A DNA stretch of 64,000 nucleotides from Cellulophaga sp. RHA19 (GTDB taxonomy: Bacteria; Bacteroidota; Bacteroidia; Flavobacteriales; Flavobacteriaceae), in the NCBI RefSeq assembly GCF_002813425.1, contig NZ_PHUL01000001.1, forward strand, positions 1,404,001 through 1,468,000. The letters run 5' to 3'. The position numbers were made by a program, and so were the translations under genes. Below are positions 35,071 through 44,228 of this stretch, one piece after another; within the stretch, counting starts at the first letter, position 1; each line of letters starts with the position of its first letter. The notes under the pieces are model-generated. The model had not been told where the DNA came from, searched no databases, and worked only from the letters and a program-made list of their open reading frames with translations.

Positions 35071-36810
35071 TTATATCCTTGCTTGGTAAGTAAACAAGTT
35101 AAAGTAACGTCCTTCTTTTGCAATAAGTTCATCGTGAGTACCGCTTTCTGCAATTTTACCATTTTCTATCACTAAAATCTGGTCTGCCTTGCGTATAGTG
35201 CTTAATCTATGTGCAATAACAAATGTTGTTCTTCCTTGGGTTAATGTGGCTAAACTTTTTTGTATTAAGGCTTCACTCTCTGTATCTAAATTAGAGGTGG
35301 CTTCATCTAAAATTAATATTTTAGGATTGGCCAAAATAGCTCTAGCAATAGCAATACGTTGGCGTTGTCCGCCAGATAATTTAACTCCACGTTCTCCAAT
35401 TAAAGTTTCTAAACCATCATCAAACCTGTCTGTAAATTCATTTACATAGGCAGCATTAACGGCGTTTAAAAGTTCTTCTTCTGTAGCATTTGGCCTAGGA
35501 AAAAGGATGTTATTACGTATGGTTCCTTCAAACAAAAAGTCGTCTTGCAAAACCACACCTAAATGTTGTCTAAAACTATTTAAATCAACCTTAGATAAAT
35601 CGTTCCCATCTATAGTAATTGTACCGCTATCCGGATTTAAAAAACTAGCAGCTAGGCCAGCAATAGTAGATTTTCCAGAGCCAGAACTACCAACCAAAGC
35701 AACTACTTTACCAGAGTTTACAGCAAAATTTACATTGGTAATAACTTCTTTATCTTCTTCATAAGCAAAAGATACATTGCTAAACGCAACATCACCCTTA
35801 ATATCATTTAATACAATTGTACGGTCTTTTTCATCTGCTTCTGCCGTCATATTCATAAGTTCCTCTGTACGGTCTAAACCAGCTAAAGCCTCGGTAAGCT
35901 GGCTACCAACATTACTCATCTGTACAATAGGAGCAACCATAAGAGCAAGTAAAAATGTAAACTGAAAATACTCACCCGTTGTTAAGTCGCCCGTAATTAA
36001 TAAATAACCGCCATAGCCCATCATAATCCCTGTGGTTGCAAGTCCTAGTAAAAAAGTAGAAGAACTTGTCATTACAGCAGTTGCCGTTAAGCTCTTTTTT
36101 ACATTTTTATATAATTTGGCAACGCCTTTTTCAAAAATTTTATTTTCTTGTTCTTCGGCATTAAAACCTTTAATAACCCTAACTCCGCTTAAAGTTTCTG
36201 TTAACCTACCTTTTACTTCTGCATTTATTTTTCCTCGCTCTCTAAAAACAGGACGTATAATTTTAAATGCTTTTATAGAAATAAAGGCAAATAAAATTAA
36301 GGGTGCAAATGCCATTAACGTCATTGTTAAACTAATTTGCACCAATAAAACAACAGATACTACTGCGGTAATTGTACCGCCAACTAGTTGTACCAAGCCT
36401 GTGCCAATTAGGTTACGTACGCCTTCTACATCACTCATTATTCTAGATACCAATGCGCCAGACTTGTTATTGTCAAAAAAACTAATAGGTAAAGACAATA
36501 CTTTTTTCTGTACTTGAGCTCGTAACTCAGATATTAAATACTGTGCCTGTATACTTAATACTTTGGTAAGTAAAAATGATGTTATTGCTTGTGCCAAAAA
36601 AGCAGCAATTACCAATGCAACTAAAATCTTTAAAAAAGGAATGTCTTTATTTGGTACAATATCATCCATTAAATATTTAAGAGATATTGGCGCAACAAAA
36701 CTTGCTGCTTTGCTTATCACAATTAATAAAAGACCAATAAAAACAAGTTTTCGTCTAGGCCAAATTATAGTTTTAAATGCGGTTAAAATGCTTACTTTTT
36801 TCTCTGCCAT
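35071..36810 (-). CDS. ABC exporter, fused permease-ATPase (MsbA-like)
   Basis: A 579-residue half-transporter. The N-terminal transmembrane domain (about residues 15-310, six helices) is fused to an ATPase domain with Walker A GSSGSGKST, signature LSGGQRQRIAIARA and Walker B ILILDEATSNLD. It works as a homodimer exporting lipids, drugs or peptides; the substrate cannot be read. The arrangement is divergent from the N-acylase gene. The length is standard. Confidence 0.93.
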   Translation of the reverse strand: MAEKKVSILTAFKTIIWPRRKLVFIGLLLIVISKAASFVAPISLKYLMDDIVPNKDIPFLKILVALVIAAFLAQAITSFLLTKVLSIQAQYLISELRAQVQKKVLSLPISFFDNNKSGALVSRIMSDVEGVRNLIGTGLVQLVGGTITAVVSVVLLVQISLTMTLMAFAPLILFAFISIKAFKIIRPVFRERGKINAEVKGRLTETLSGVRVIKGFNAEEQENKIFEKGVAKLYKNVKKSLTATAVMTSSSTFLLGLATTGIMMGYGGYLLITGDLTTGEYFQFTFLLALMVAPIVQMSNVGSQLTEALAGLDRTEELMNMTAEADEKDRTIVLNDIKGDVAFSNVSFAYEEDKEVITNVNFAVNSGKVVALVGSSGSGKSTIAGLAASFLNPDSGTITIDGNDLSKVDLNSFRQHLGVVLQDDFLFEGTIRNNILFPRPNATEEELLNAVNAAYVNEFTDRFDDGLETLIGERGVKLSGGQRQRIAIARAILANPKILILDEATSNLDTESEALIQKSLATLTQGRTTFVIAHRLSTIRKADQILVIENGKIAESGTHDELIAKEGRYFNLFTYQARI

Positions 36811-36969
36811 CGTTCTATTTTCAATTTATATGCAAGGTAATTTAAATCTATCTTAATTTTAGTTATCTGCTTTATTAATAAGGTTATCAACTTAAAAAAA
36901 CCTTTAAAATTAGTTTTTAAAACAGAAGTCTAGTATTTTCACACAAACCATTTTTAATAGCTCTTTCAG

Positions 36970-39153
36970 ATGAAAATTAGTGTATTTACCCTTGTGTTTT
37001 TAAGCTTGTTAGTCGGTTGTAAACAAGCAACCAAACAAAATGAAAATTTTAACCGTTGGCAAGCACATGCAGACAACACTACTATAATTAGAGATACATT
37101 TGGTGTGCCACATATTTATGGTAAAACAGATGCTGATGCTGTTTTTGGCTTGTTGTATGCGCAATGTGAGGACGATTTTAACCGTGTAGAACAAAATTAC
37201 ATTTGGGCAACTGGTAGGTTGGCAGAGGTAGATGGTGAAGAAGCTTTGTATAGTGATCTGCGAGCTAAATTATTTATGACAGAAGAAGAGGCAATTGAAA
37301 ACTATAATAAAAGCCCAGAATGGTTAAAGGAGTTGTGCAATGCATTTGCAGATGGCATTAACTATTATTTACACACGCACCCAGAGGTTACACCTAGGTT
37401 GTTAACTAAGTTTGAGCCTTGGATGCCAATGTATTTTAGTGAAGGCTCTATTGGTGGTGATATAGAAAGAATTTCTACACGAAAAATAAAAGCTTTTTAT
37501 GAGGGTGATATGGAAATTCCTGAAGCAACAGAATTAAAAATTGAAGAAGAAAAAGCAGAGTTAGAACCGCAAGGATCTAACGGAATAGCAATATCTGGCG
37601 ACTTAACACAGTCTGGTAATGCAATGCTTTTGATTAATCCGCATACCTCATTTTTCTTTAGAGGAGAAGTTCACGTGGTTAGTGAAGAAGGTTTAAATGC
37701 TTACGGAGCAGTTACCTGGGGACAGTTTTTTGTATACCAAGGTTTTAATGAAAAAACAGGTTGGATGCACACATCTACATACACAGATGTTATGGATGAG
37801 TTTAAAGAAACTATTGTAAATCTTAAGGGCGATTTAAAATACCAGTACGGAGAAGAACTTAGAGATGTTGCTCAAGATTCGGTTACTTTAAAGTATAAGG
37901 TTGGTGAATCTATCAAACAAAAAACATTTAAAACATACAGAACGCATCACGGACCAATTACACATAAAGCTGATGGTAAATGGACAGCTTCTGCTATGAT
38001 GTGGGAACCTGTAAAAGCATTAGAACAGTCTTACATTAGAACTAAACAAAATGGATATAAGGGTTTTAGAGAAATGATGGATATACGTACCAACTCATCT
38101 AACAATACAGTTTACGCAGATACAGAAGGCAACATAGCTTATTTTCACGGTAATTTTGTGCCAGTGCGCGATACTGTTTTTGATTATACTAAGCCAGTAG
38201 ATGGTAGTAATCCGCAAACAGATTGGAAAGGGTTGCATACCGTAGATGAGAATATTTTGCTTTTAAACCCTAACAACGGATGGTTGCAAAACTGTAATTC
38301 TACACCTTATACAGCAGCATTAGAAAACAGTCCAAAAAGAGAAAATTATCCTAAATATATGTCTAAAGATCAAGAAAACTTTAGAGGCGTACACGCAATA
38401 AGTTTATTAAAAGACAGAAAAGAGTACACATTAGATAGTCTTATAAAATTAGCACACGATCCTTATTTACCTGCTTTTAAAGCTTTAATTCCGGGTTTAA
38501 TTGAAGCGTATGACAAAACAGACAGAACTAAACTTTTAAGTTTGCCAATAGAGGAGCTACGCAACTGGGATTATAAAACTTCAAAAGAATCTGTAGCAAT
38601 GACATTAGCACATTATTATGGCACCCTGTATGGTAGAAACGGAAAACGACCACATAAAATGAGTGATATGGAGGCAATGATCTACTTTGGGTCTGCTTCA
38701 CCAATGGCTGAGCGTTTATCAGTTTTTAGAGCTGTTATTAAAAAATTAGAGTCAGACTTTGGAACTTGGAATATTCCGTGGGGAGAGGTAAACAGATATC
38801 AACGTTTAAATGGCGATATAAAACAAGCTTTTAATGATAATGAGCCGAGTGTTGCAGTTGGTTTTGCATCGGGTCGTTGGGGAGCTTTAGCAGCTTACGG
38901 TGTTAGCTATACCAATAATACTAAAAAAATATATGGTACTCGTGGTAATAGTTTTGTTGCAGCGGTAGAGTTTGGAAAAAAAGTAAAAGCTAAGACAATT
39001 TTGGCTGGCGGACAAAGTGGAGATCCTGCTTCGCCACATTTTAATGACCAAACTGATGCGTACATAAATATGAAATTTAAAACGGTAGCTTTTTACAAAG
39101 ATGATGTTTTAAAACAAGCAGAAAAAACATACCATCCTGGAGAAGTAGAGTAA
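36970..39153 (+). CDS. penicillin acylase family N-terminal-nucleophile amidohydrolase
   Basis: A 727-residue lipoprotein (signal ending LLVGC, Cys17) of the Ntn hydrolase acylase family. The precursor splits before the catalytic Ser203 in QGSNGIAISG (residues 201-210). The alpha part is residues 18-202 and the beta part 203-727, with a following GHASN-like TSFFFRGEVHV region. Members hydrolyse N-acyl bonds: penicillins, acyl-homoserine lactones or lipopeptides. The natural substrate here is unknown; quorum quenching is one possibility. It precedes the TPM gene by 6 bases. Confidence 0.9.
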   Translation: MKISVFTLVFLSLLVGCKQATKQNENFNRWQAHADNTTIIRDTFGVPHIYGKTDADAVFGLLYAQCEDDFNRVEQNYIWATGRLAEVDGEEALYSDLRAKLFMTEEEAIENYNKSPEWLKELCNAFADGINYYLHTHPEVTPRLLTKFEPWMPMYFSEGSIGGDIERISTRKIKAFYEGDMEIPEATELKIEEEKAELEPQGSNGIAISGDLTQSGNAMLLINPHTSFFFRGEVHVVSEEGLNAYGAVTWGQFFVYQGFNEKTGWMHTSTYTDVMDEFKETIVNLKGDLKYQYGEELRDVAQDSVTLKYKVGESIKQKTFKTYRTHHGPITHKADGKWTASAMMWEPVKALEQSYIRTKQNGYKGFREMMDIRTNSSNNTVYADTEGNIAYFHGNFVPVRDTVFDYTKPVDGSNPQTDWKGLHTVDENILLLNPNNGWLQNCNSTPYTAALENSPKRENYPKYMSKDQENFRGVHAISLLKDRKEYTLDSLIKLAHDPYLPAFKALIPGLIEAYDKTDRTKLLSLPIEELRNWDYKTSKESVAMTLAHYYGTLYGRNGKRPHKMSDMEAMIYFGSASPMAERLSVFRAVIKKLESDFGTWNIPWGEVNRYQRLNGDIKQAFNDNEPSVAVGFASGRWGALAAYGVSYTNNTKKIYGTRGNSFVAAVEFGKKVKAKTILAGGQSGDPASPHFNDQTDAYINMKFKTVAFYKDDVLKQAEKTYHPGEVE

Positions 39154-39159
39154 TTAAGT

Positions 39160-40239
39160 ATGATTAAAAAAATAGTTTTTTTACTTCTTGTTTGTTTTAC
39201 TGCTATTGGTTCTGCACAAGATTATGAGTATCCTGTAATTAAAGATATAGTAACTGATAATGCAGAGGTATTTGAGACAGAAGCAGTACAAATTTTACGT
39301 GATAAACTGACTAATTTTGAAACAGAAACAACTACGCAGTTGGTGGTGCTTACAGTCAATTCTTTAAACGGACAAAACATAGAAGATTTTGCAAATAAAA
39401 CATTTAACCAAAATAAACTAGGGCAAGCAAAGGAAGATAATGGTATTTTAATTCTGTTTTCTAGTTATGATAGAGAGGTTAGAATAGAAGTTGGTTACGG
39501 TTTAGAACCGTATATTACAGATATAGTAGCAAAGAGAATTATAGAGGATACTATGATTCCTGAGTTTAAAACAGGAGCATATTTTACCGGTATAAACAAA
39601 GCTACAGACCAATTGATAAACTTTATTAAAAACCCAGAAGCTTTAGATAAATTTAAAGAGCTAATAAAAGACAGAGATCGTAAACAAAATAGAATTGCAA
39701 ACATAGTATTATCCATCTTTGGTTTTTTCTTTTTAATTGCAGGTGGTTTTATTATTTATCAGTCAGTAAAAACAGCACTAAAAATTTTTAAAAAGTTTTT
39801 TACAGCAGAAATTGGATTTATTTTTTTTACAATAAACTTACTAGTTTATACACTGTATTTTTGTGTTGGCTTTGTACTGCTGGGAGTTGTTGTTTTTGGA
39901 ATATTACAAAAAAATGGTTTTAATGTTAAGCCATTTTTAGAATCTAATACAGTATTACTTTTGTGTGTTTCTGTTGGCTTGTTTGTTATAACTTGTACAG
40001 TAATTGCAGTTATAAATCTTGTAGTAAAAAATAAAACTAAATTGTCTTTTTCATTATTTAAGAGCGATTATGATTCTTTTATTACGTCAATAAAAAGTAT
40101 TGGCTCCACAAGAGTTGGTGGTGGTTCTTCAGGCAGCTCATACAGTAGTTACAGTAGTAGCGGCTCTAGTAGTAGTTCTAGTAGTTTTTCTGGTGGAGGA
40201 GGAAGCTCCGGTGGAGGGGGAGCAAGTGGTAGTTGGTAA
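39160..40239 (+). CDS. TPM-domain membrane protein with Ser/Gly-rich tail
   Basis: A 359-residue protein. It has a signal peptide (about 1-18), then a TPM domain (about 25-170; YPVIKDIVTDNAEVF, VEVGYGLEPYITD-type stretch). Transmembrane helices lie near 185-205, 220-250 and 265-290. The C-terminal 40 residues are almost only Ser and Gly with a few Tyr (ends GGGGASGSW), the YgcG-like signature. TPM proteins are membrane-surface factors of unclear activity. It probably forms an operon with the acylase gene. Confidence 0.87.
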   Translation: MIKKIVFLLLVCFTAIGSAQDYEYPVIKDIVTDNAEVFETEAVQILRDKLTNFETETTTQLVVLTVNSLNGQNIEDFANKTFNQNKLGQAKEDNGILILFSSYDREVRIEVGYGLEPYITDIVAKRIIEDTMIPEFKTGAYFTGINKATDQLINFIKNPEALDKFKELIKDRDRKQNRIANIVLSIFGFFFLIAGGFIIYQSVKTALKIFKKFFTAEIGFIFFTINLLVYTLYFCVGFVLLGVVVFGILQKNGFNVKPFLESNTVLLLCVSVGLFVITCTVIAVINLVVKNKTKLSFSLFKSDYDSFITSIKSIGSTRVGGGSSGSSYSSYSSSGSSSSSSSFSGGGGSSGGGGASGSW

Positions 40240-40355
40240 GTTTTTATCACGCAAAAACTAGAAGTAAAAAGCTATCTTATTTTTATATCTTAAAATTTAT
40301 AATGATATTGTAAATTGGAATAATATCAAGGTTATTCTGCATAACACATAAACCA

Positions 40356-42041
40356 TTGCAACAACAAAAAGCACTAGCATTATTAAAATCTGGTAAAAAT
40401 GTATTTTTAACAGGTTCTGCAGGTACAGGTAAAACATATGTTTTAAACCAGTACATTACCTATTTAAAAAAGCGTAGAATACCAGTTGCTATAACAGCAT
40501 CTACAGGTATTGCGGCTACGCATATGAATGGAATGACCATACATTCTTGGGCTGGTTTTGGTATAAAAGAACAACTTACCAGAGCCAATCTAAATTCTAT
40601 GAAGGAGAAAAAGTACCTTAAAGAACATTTAGAAAATGCAAAAATTTTAATTATTGATGAAATATCTATGCTGCATAAAAAACAGTTAGATATGGTAGAT
40701 ACTGTTTTACAATTTTTTAAAGAAAATGATGAACCTTTTGGAGGTATACAAGTTGTGGTCTGTGGCGATTTTTTTCAGTTACCACCAATAGGTAATCAAA
40801 ATGAAAAAAGTAAAGATAAATTTGCGTTTATGTCTGCTGCTTGGGTTGCTGCCAAATTTAATGTTTGTTATTTAACAGAGCAATATAGACAAGCAAATGA
40901 AGATATTTTAAATACTATTTTAAACGAAATTAGAATAGGAAAAATATCTAAAAAGAGTATTGAAGAACTTAAAATGGCAGAACAAAATACTTTTAGTAAA
41001 GATGATGAGCCAACCAAATTGTTTACACACAATTATGATGTAGATCAGATTAATAACGAGCATTTACAACAATTAAAAGGTAAGGTTAAAAGATTTAAGG
41101 CTACAACTAAAGGAAACAAAAAACTGGTAGAGACTTTAAAAAAATCAGTTTTAGCTAAAGAAGAATTAGAGCTAAAAATGCATACCAAGGTTATGTTTGT
41201 GCGCAACAATCAAGAACAAGGTTATGTAAATGGTACTTTAGGTACTATTGTTAGTTTTAATGATGATGGATTTCCTGTTGTAAAAACTGCTCAAGGGAAG
41301 CGAATTTCTGTAAAGCAAGAGAATTGGGGTGTGCAGGACGATACCGGAAAAGTTTTGGCTAGTTTAGACCAAATACCTTTGCGTTTAGCTTGGGCAATAA
41401 CAGTACATAAATGTCAGGGTATGACGTTAGATGGTGCACTTATAGACCTATCTAAAACCTTTGAAAAAGGTCAGGGTTATGTAGCCTTGTCTCGTTTAAA
41501 AAATATTGAGAATTTAAAGCTTTTAGGTTTTAATGAAATGGCTTTGCAGGTAGATGGTTTGGCGCACAAAGCAGATAGGCGCTTTTTAGAACTATCTGAT
41601 GAAGCAGATAAAAAATATACCTTAGATGGTTTAGAAGAAGAAGCAATTAAATTTGTAGTCGATTGCGGTGGCTTAACCAATATAAAAGCTATAGAAAAGC
41701 ACGCTAAAAAAATTATAGACAAGAAGCTTAAAAAAGATTCTACCTATGATGTTACCTTAGATTATTTTAGAAAAAAGCTAACTCTAGAGGAAATTGCAGA
41801 TCAAAGAGGACTGTCTACTGGGACAATTGCAGGACATTTAATTAAATTGTGTAAAGATTATCCGGAGGAGGATTTTAGTTTTTATCAACCTAAAGAACAA
41901 ATAATTAAAGATGTAGAAAAGGCTAAAGGCAAGCAGAAAAAAGGTGAGCCTGTTAGTTTAAAAGCTATTTTTGAAGCCTTAAATAAAAAAGTAGATTATA
42001 ATGATATTAAGCTTGCATTAGCTTTTATTGGTAGGGAGTGA
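40356..42041 (+). CDS. Pif1/RecD-like DNA helicase with C-terminal helix-turn-helix
   Basis: A 561-residue SF1 helicase. Walker A GSAGTGKT is at residues 20-27, motif II IIDEISM near 102, and the helicase core extends to about 400 with VHKCQGMTLDGA (motif V-VI region). The C-terminal 100 residues contain a helix-turn-helix-like element LTLEEIADQRGLSTGTIAGH. The start is a TTG at 40356: no ATG exists in frame between an upstream stop and the P-loop. Likely role: DNA unwinding in replication or repair. Confidence 0.85.
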   Translation: MQQQKALALLKSGKNVFLTGSAGTGKTYVLNQYITYLKKRRIPVAITASTGIAATHMNGMTIHSWAGFGIKEQLTRANLNSMKEKKYLKEHLENAKILIIDEISMLHKKQLDMVDTVLQFFKENDEPFGGIQVVVCGDFFQLPPIGNQNEKSKDKFAFMSAAWVAAKFNVCYLTEQYRQANEDILNTILNEIRIGKISKKSIEELKMAEQNTFSKDDEPTKLFTHNYDVDQINNEHLQQLKGKVKRFKATTKGNKKLVETLKKSVLAKEELELKMHTKVMFVRNNQEQGYVNGTLGTIVSFNDDGFPVVKTAQGKRISVKQENWGVQDDTGKVLASLDQIPLRLAWAITVHKCQGMTLDGALIDLSKTFEKGQGYVALSRLKNIENLKLLGFNEMALQVDGLAHKADRRFLELSDEADKKYTLDGLEEEAIKFVVDCGGLTNIKAIEKHAKKIIDKKLKKDSTYDVTLDYFRKKLTLEEIADQRGLSTGTIAGHLIKLCKDYPEEDFSFYQPKEQIIKDVEKAKGKQKKGEPVSLKAIFEALNKKVDYNDIKLALAFIGRE

Positions 42042-42042
42042 C

Positions 42043-42675
42043 TTACTCTTGTATTACAATAATAGTAGCTTTAGACCCTGTAGAAAGCAACCATTTTTTA
42101 GAGGATATAACTTTTCCAGTGTCGTCATAAATATTTACTTGTGCAGTATTTGGTCCAGATGTACCTTGGTTTAATGCTTCAAAATCTATGCGATTAAACC
42201 CTTTTTTTAATGTATGGTTTACACCTTTAAAAGCGCCGCCTAGCATTAGGTTGTGTTCTATTACTTTGCCGTCTGCATAAATTTTTACGCGGTCGCCATC
42301 TACATATTCGTGATCTCTACAAACAATGCCAACAAATTTTCCAGTAGTTTTTACATCACCTAAATATTGGTCTCCGTGAAAAGATTTAGAGTCTTTTTTT
42401 TCTTCAAAACCTAAACGCGGATTTAATTTAACATCACGCCCAGGTTTAACAAGTCTGTTATCTGGAGTCATATCTATCCTAGGTTTCATCATAGAATCTA
42501 AAAAGTTAGTATTGTTGGGTTGCTTTTTAGGCTCTGGAATTATGATAGTAACAGGCGGAGCTGTTTTTACTTCTTTTTTTGCTTCAATTTTTAAAGGTAT
42601 CACAGTCGTTTCTTGTGCCACAACTGGTGCGGCAAAAAATAGAACTATTAATAATGTGAGGACAGAAAAACGCAT
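42043..42675 (-). CDS. secreted hypothetical protein
   Basis: A 210-residue protein with a Sec signal peptide (about 1-20, cleavage near VVAQ). A linker rich in Lys and Pro follows and then a C-terminal domain (about 105-210) of alternating strands: GKFVGIVCRDHEYVDGDRVKI and GTSGPNTAQVNIYDDTGKVI. It looks like a beta-sandwich, but I cannot place it in a family. It converges with the helicase gene with one base between the stop codons. Confidence 0.65.
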   Translation of the reverse strand: MRFSVLTLLIVLFFAAPVVAQETTVIPLKIEAKKEVKTAPPVTIIIPEPKKQPNNTNFLDSMMKPRIDMTPDNRLVKPGRDVKLNPRLGFEEKKDSKSFHGDQYLGDVKTTGKFVGIVCRDHEYVDGDRVKIYADGKVIEHNLMLGGAFKGVNHTLKKGFNRIDFEALNQGTSGPNTAQVNIYDDTGKVISSKKWLLSTGSKATIIVIQE

Positions 42676-43025
42676 TAAATAACTTTAAAAATTTTAAGAT
42701 AAAGATAGCAAATACCTTGCCACGTAGTAAATTTTTGTTGTTAAATTAACAGTTAAGAGTTATTTATTAGACGAACTACTTATTGTTTTTAAACCAGTTT
42801 TTTAGCTTTGGTTTTATTATAAATTAGCCAGCTAATTTATGTAGTACAAAAAAAATAAAAATTGCTTAGACTTTAGGGTTTTTAAGATGTGTAATAAATG
42901 AGCCTTTTTTAAAGTTCATTTAACATTGGTTGGTTTGGTTCTGCTTTTTTTGGAATACGAGCTACATTTTATTTAAAAAACATATTTGCTAATAAACGAG
43001 TGTTAAAAGAAAATTCTCTTAATTA
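42676..43025. other. gene-free stretch with a perfect dyad
   Basis: No supported reading frame. The notable element is a perfect inverted repeat at 42819-42840: ATAAATTAGC, two bases, GCTAATTTAT. It has no T-run after it, so it is not a typical terminator; an operator or cruciform-prone dyad is possible. The rest is AT-rich without obvious signals. Confidence 0.5.
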
Positions 43026-43814
43026 TTAAGCAAGGGTCATACTATTTTTATTAGCTTCAATTAAATTACTAATGGCATCCCAAAGAGATATGCGTTGCTG
43101 CAATGCTTCTTTGGCTACGGATAAAGTTTCTTGCCATTTAGTGTCGTCATCACCACATAATTCAGAAATCATTTGTAAAGATAAAGGTCCGTGTTCATCA
43201 CCATCTAACTCTATGTGCCTTTCTAAGTAATACGTTAACTTGTTGTAATGTTTATTTTCTGCATCAGCATTTTTAAGAATTTCTACAAACATATCTGGTA
43301 TAAGATCCTCTCTTCCAAACGTAAATGCCGAAGCAATTAAATGTGGTTTATTTGTGCCAATTATTTTAAAAGTATAGTTTACAAAACTAGCTACAGTAGT
43401 GTCTAGGTTTATTTTTTTTAAAGCAGATGAAACAGGTTCTTTTTGAAGTATAAGATTGATGAAGTTTTCAATAGAATTGGTATTTGCTCCTATTTGGTGC
43501 ATTGCATCTAAGTACATTGTAAAATGGCTTTTAGGTTCACCAAGTTCATTAATGTCACTTTCTTCTCCGTGTACAATTTCATTAATAAACCGTGCTAATG
43601 TTGGATTACTAGCAGGTACCCAAGGAGTATCTGTGCAAGTTAAGTTTTTTTGAAGAGCTTTTAATAGAGACATAAAATCCCATACCGCGTAAACGTGGTT
43701 TTCCATAAAAACTTTAATATCGTTTACATCTTTTAAATTGGTATAAAGCTTATGGTTTTGAAGTGCTTGTCTTAATTCAGAAATTTCTTTTTCTATGTTC
43801 TCAATTCTACTCAT
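43026..43814 (-). CDS. DUF3050 protein (haem-oxygenase-like fold predicted)
   Basis: A 262-residue soluble, helical protein of the DUF3050 family. Acidic and His residues cluster as expected for a haem-oxygenase-like diiron fold: Glu38 and His40 (MENHVYAVW), Glu79 and His82 (INEIVHGEE), and His200, Asp204 and His208 ([12 protein letters not shown]). The substrate is unknown and diiron binding is inferred from residue spacing. It is monocistronic with a TAATTTTG element at 43834-43841. No family member function is known to me. Confidence 0.8.
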   Translation of the reverse strand: MSRIENIEKEISELRQALQNHKLYTNLKDVNDIKVFMENHVYAVWDFMSLLKALQKNLTCTDTPWVPASNPTLARFINEIVHGEESDINELGEPKSHFTMYLDAMHQIGANTNSIENFINLILQKEPVSSALKKINLDTTVASFVNYTFKIIGTNKPHLIASAFTFGREDLIPDMFVEILKNADAENKHYNKLTYYLERHIELDGDEHGPLSLQMISELCGDDDTKWQETLSVAKEALQQRISLWDAISNLIEANKNSMTLA

Positions 43815-43833
43815 TTTCTCTAAAATTAAGGTG

Positions 43834-43841
43834 CAAAATTA
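43834..43841 (-). promoter_or_regulatory. -7 promoter element of the DUF3050 gene
   Basis: The minus strand reads TAATTTTG, 20 bases upstream of the ATG at 43814. Confidence 0.45.
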
Positions 43842-43876
43842 AGTCATACTATTTAGTTTAAAGCATTTTTAAAAGC

Positions 43877-43909
43877 AAAAAACTCTATTCTTCATCTAGA
43901 ATAGAGTTT
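43877..43909 (-). terminator. intrinsic terminator that overlaps the end of the coding sequence
   Basis: Perfect stem AACTCTATTCT / AGAATAGAGTT with a six-base loop, followed by T-rich sequence on the minus strand. Half of the stem lies within the last codons of the upstream small gene, including its stop codon. Confidence 0.85.
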
Positions 43910-44223
43910 CCTGTAGATTTGTCTCCAGAGGTCCATTGCCATTTTTCGTGCAATCTAATTTTTCCATTTGGTAAAATTTCTGGCGTAGACGTACATTTTC
44001 CGGTCATTAATTGGTTATCTGTGTTTACTTGGTGGTATCTCATTTCAATAATACCACTAGCATTAACCAAGCCAATTAAATGCCCTTTTTTTATTTTTCC
44101 ACCTGTATAGTTAGATGTTACTATGGCGCCATCTTGTTTGTATATAAAAACGGTGTCATTAGAAGTCTCAGAATTTACAGAACTATTAGCGGGTCTAAAT
44201 ATTTTACCGTTATAGTTTATCAT
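43885..44223 (-). CDS. small conserved hypothetical protein after lpxD
   Basis: A 112-residue protein with no signal peptide and a pattern of six to eight beta-strands (YNGKIFRPA, DTVFIYKQDGAIVTSNYTGG, GHLIGLVN, IEMRYHQVN, LMTGKCTSTPEIL, IRLHEKWQW). It resembles a lipocalin- or calycin-like small barrel. I recall database copies called N-acetylglutamate synthase, which the sequence does not support. The start is the ATG at 44223, 5 bases after lpxD, so it probably belongs to that operon. Its 3' end is inside a terminator hairpin. Confidence 0.7.
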   Translation of the reverse strand: MINYNGKIFRPANSSVNSETSNDTVFIYKQDGAIVTSNYTGGKIKKGHLIGLVNASGIIEMRYHQVNTDNQLMTGKCTSTPEILPNGKIRLHEKWQWTSGDKSTGNSILDEE

Positions 44224-44228
44224 CAATT

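Noticed and set aside
36032..36517. A 161-codon plus-strand frame over the ABC exporter gene
   Set aside because: Antisense shadow of a well-supported gene, with no recognisable domain.
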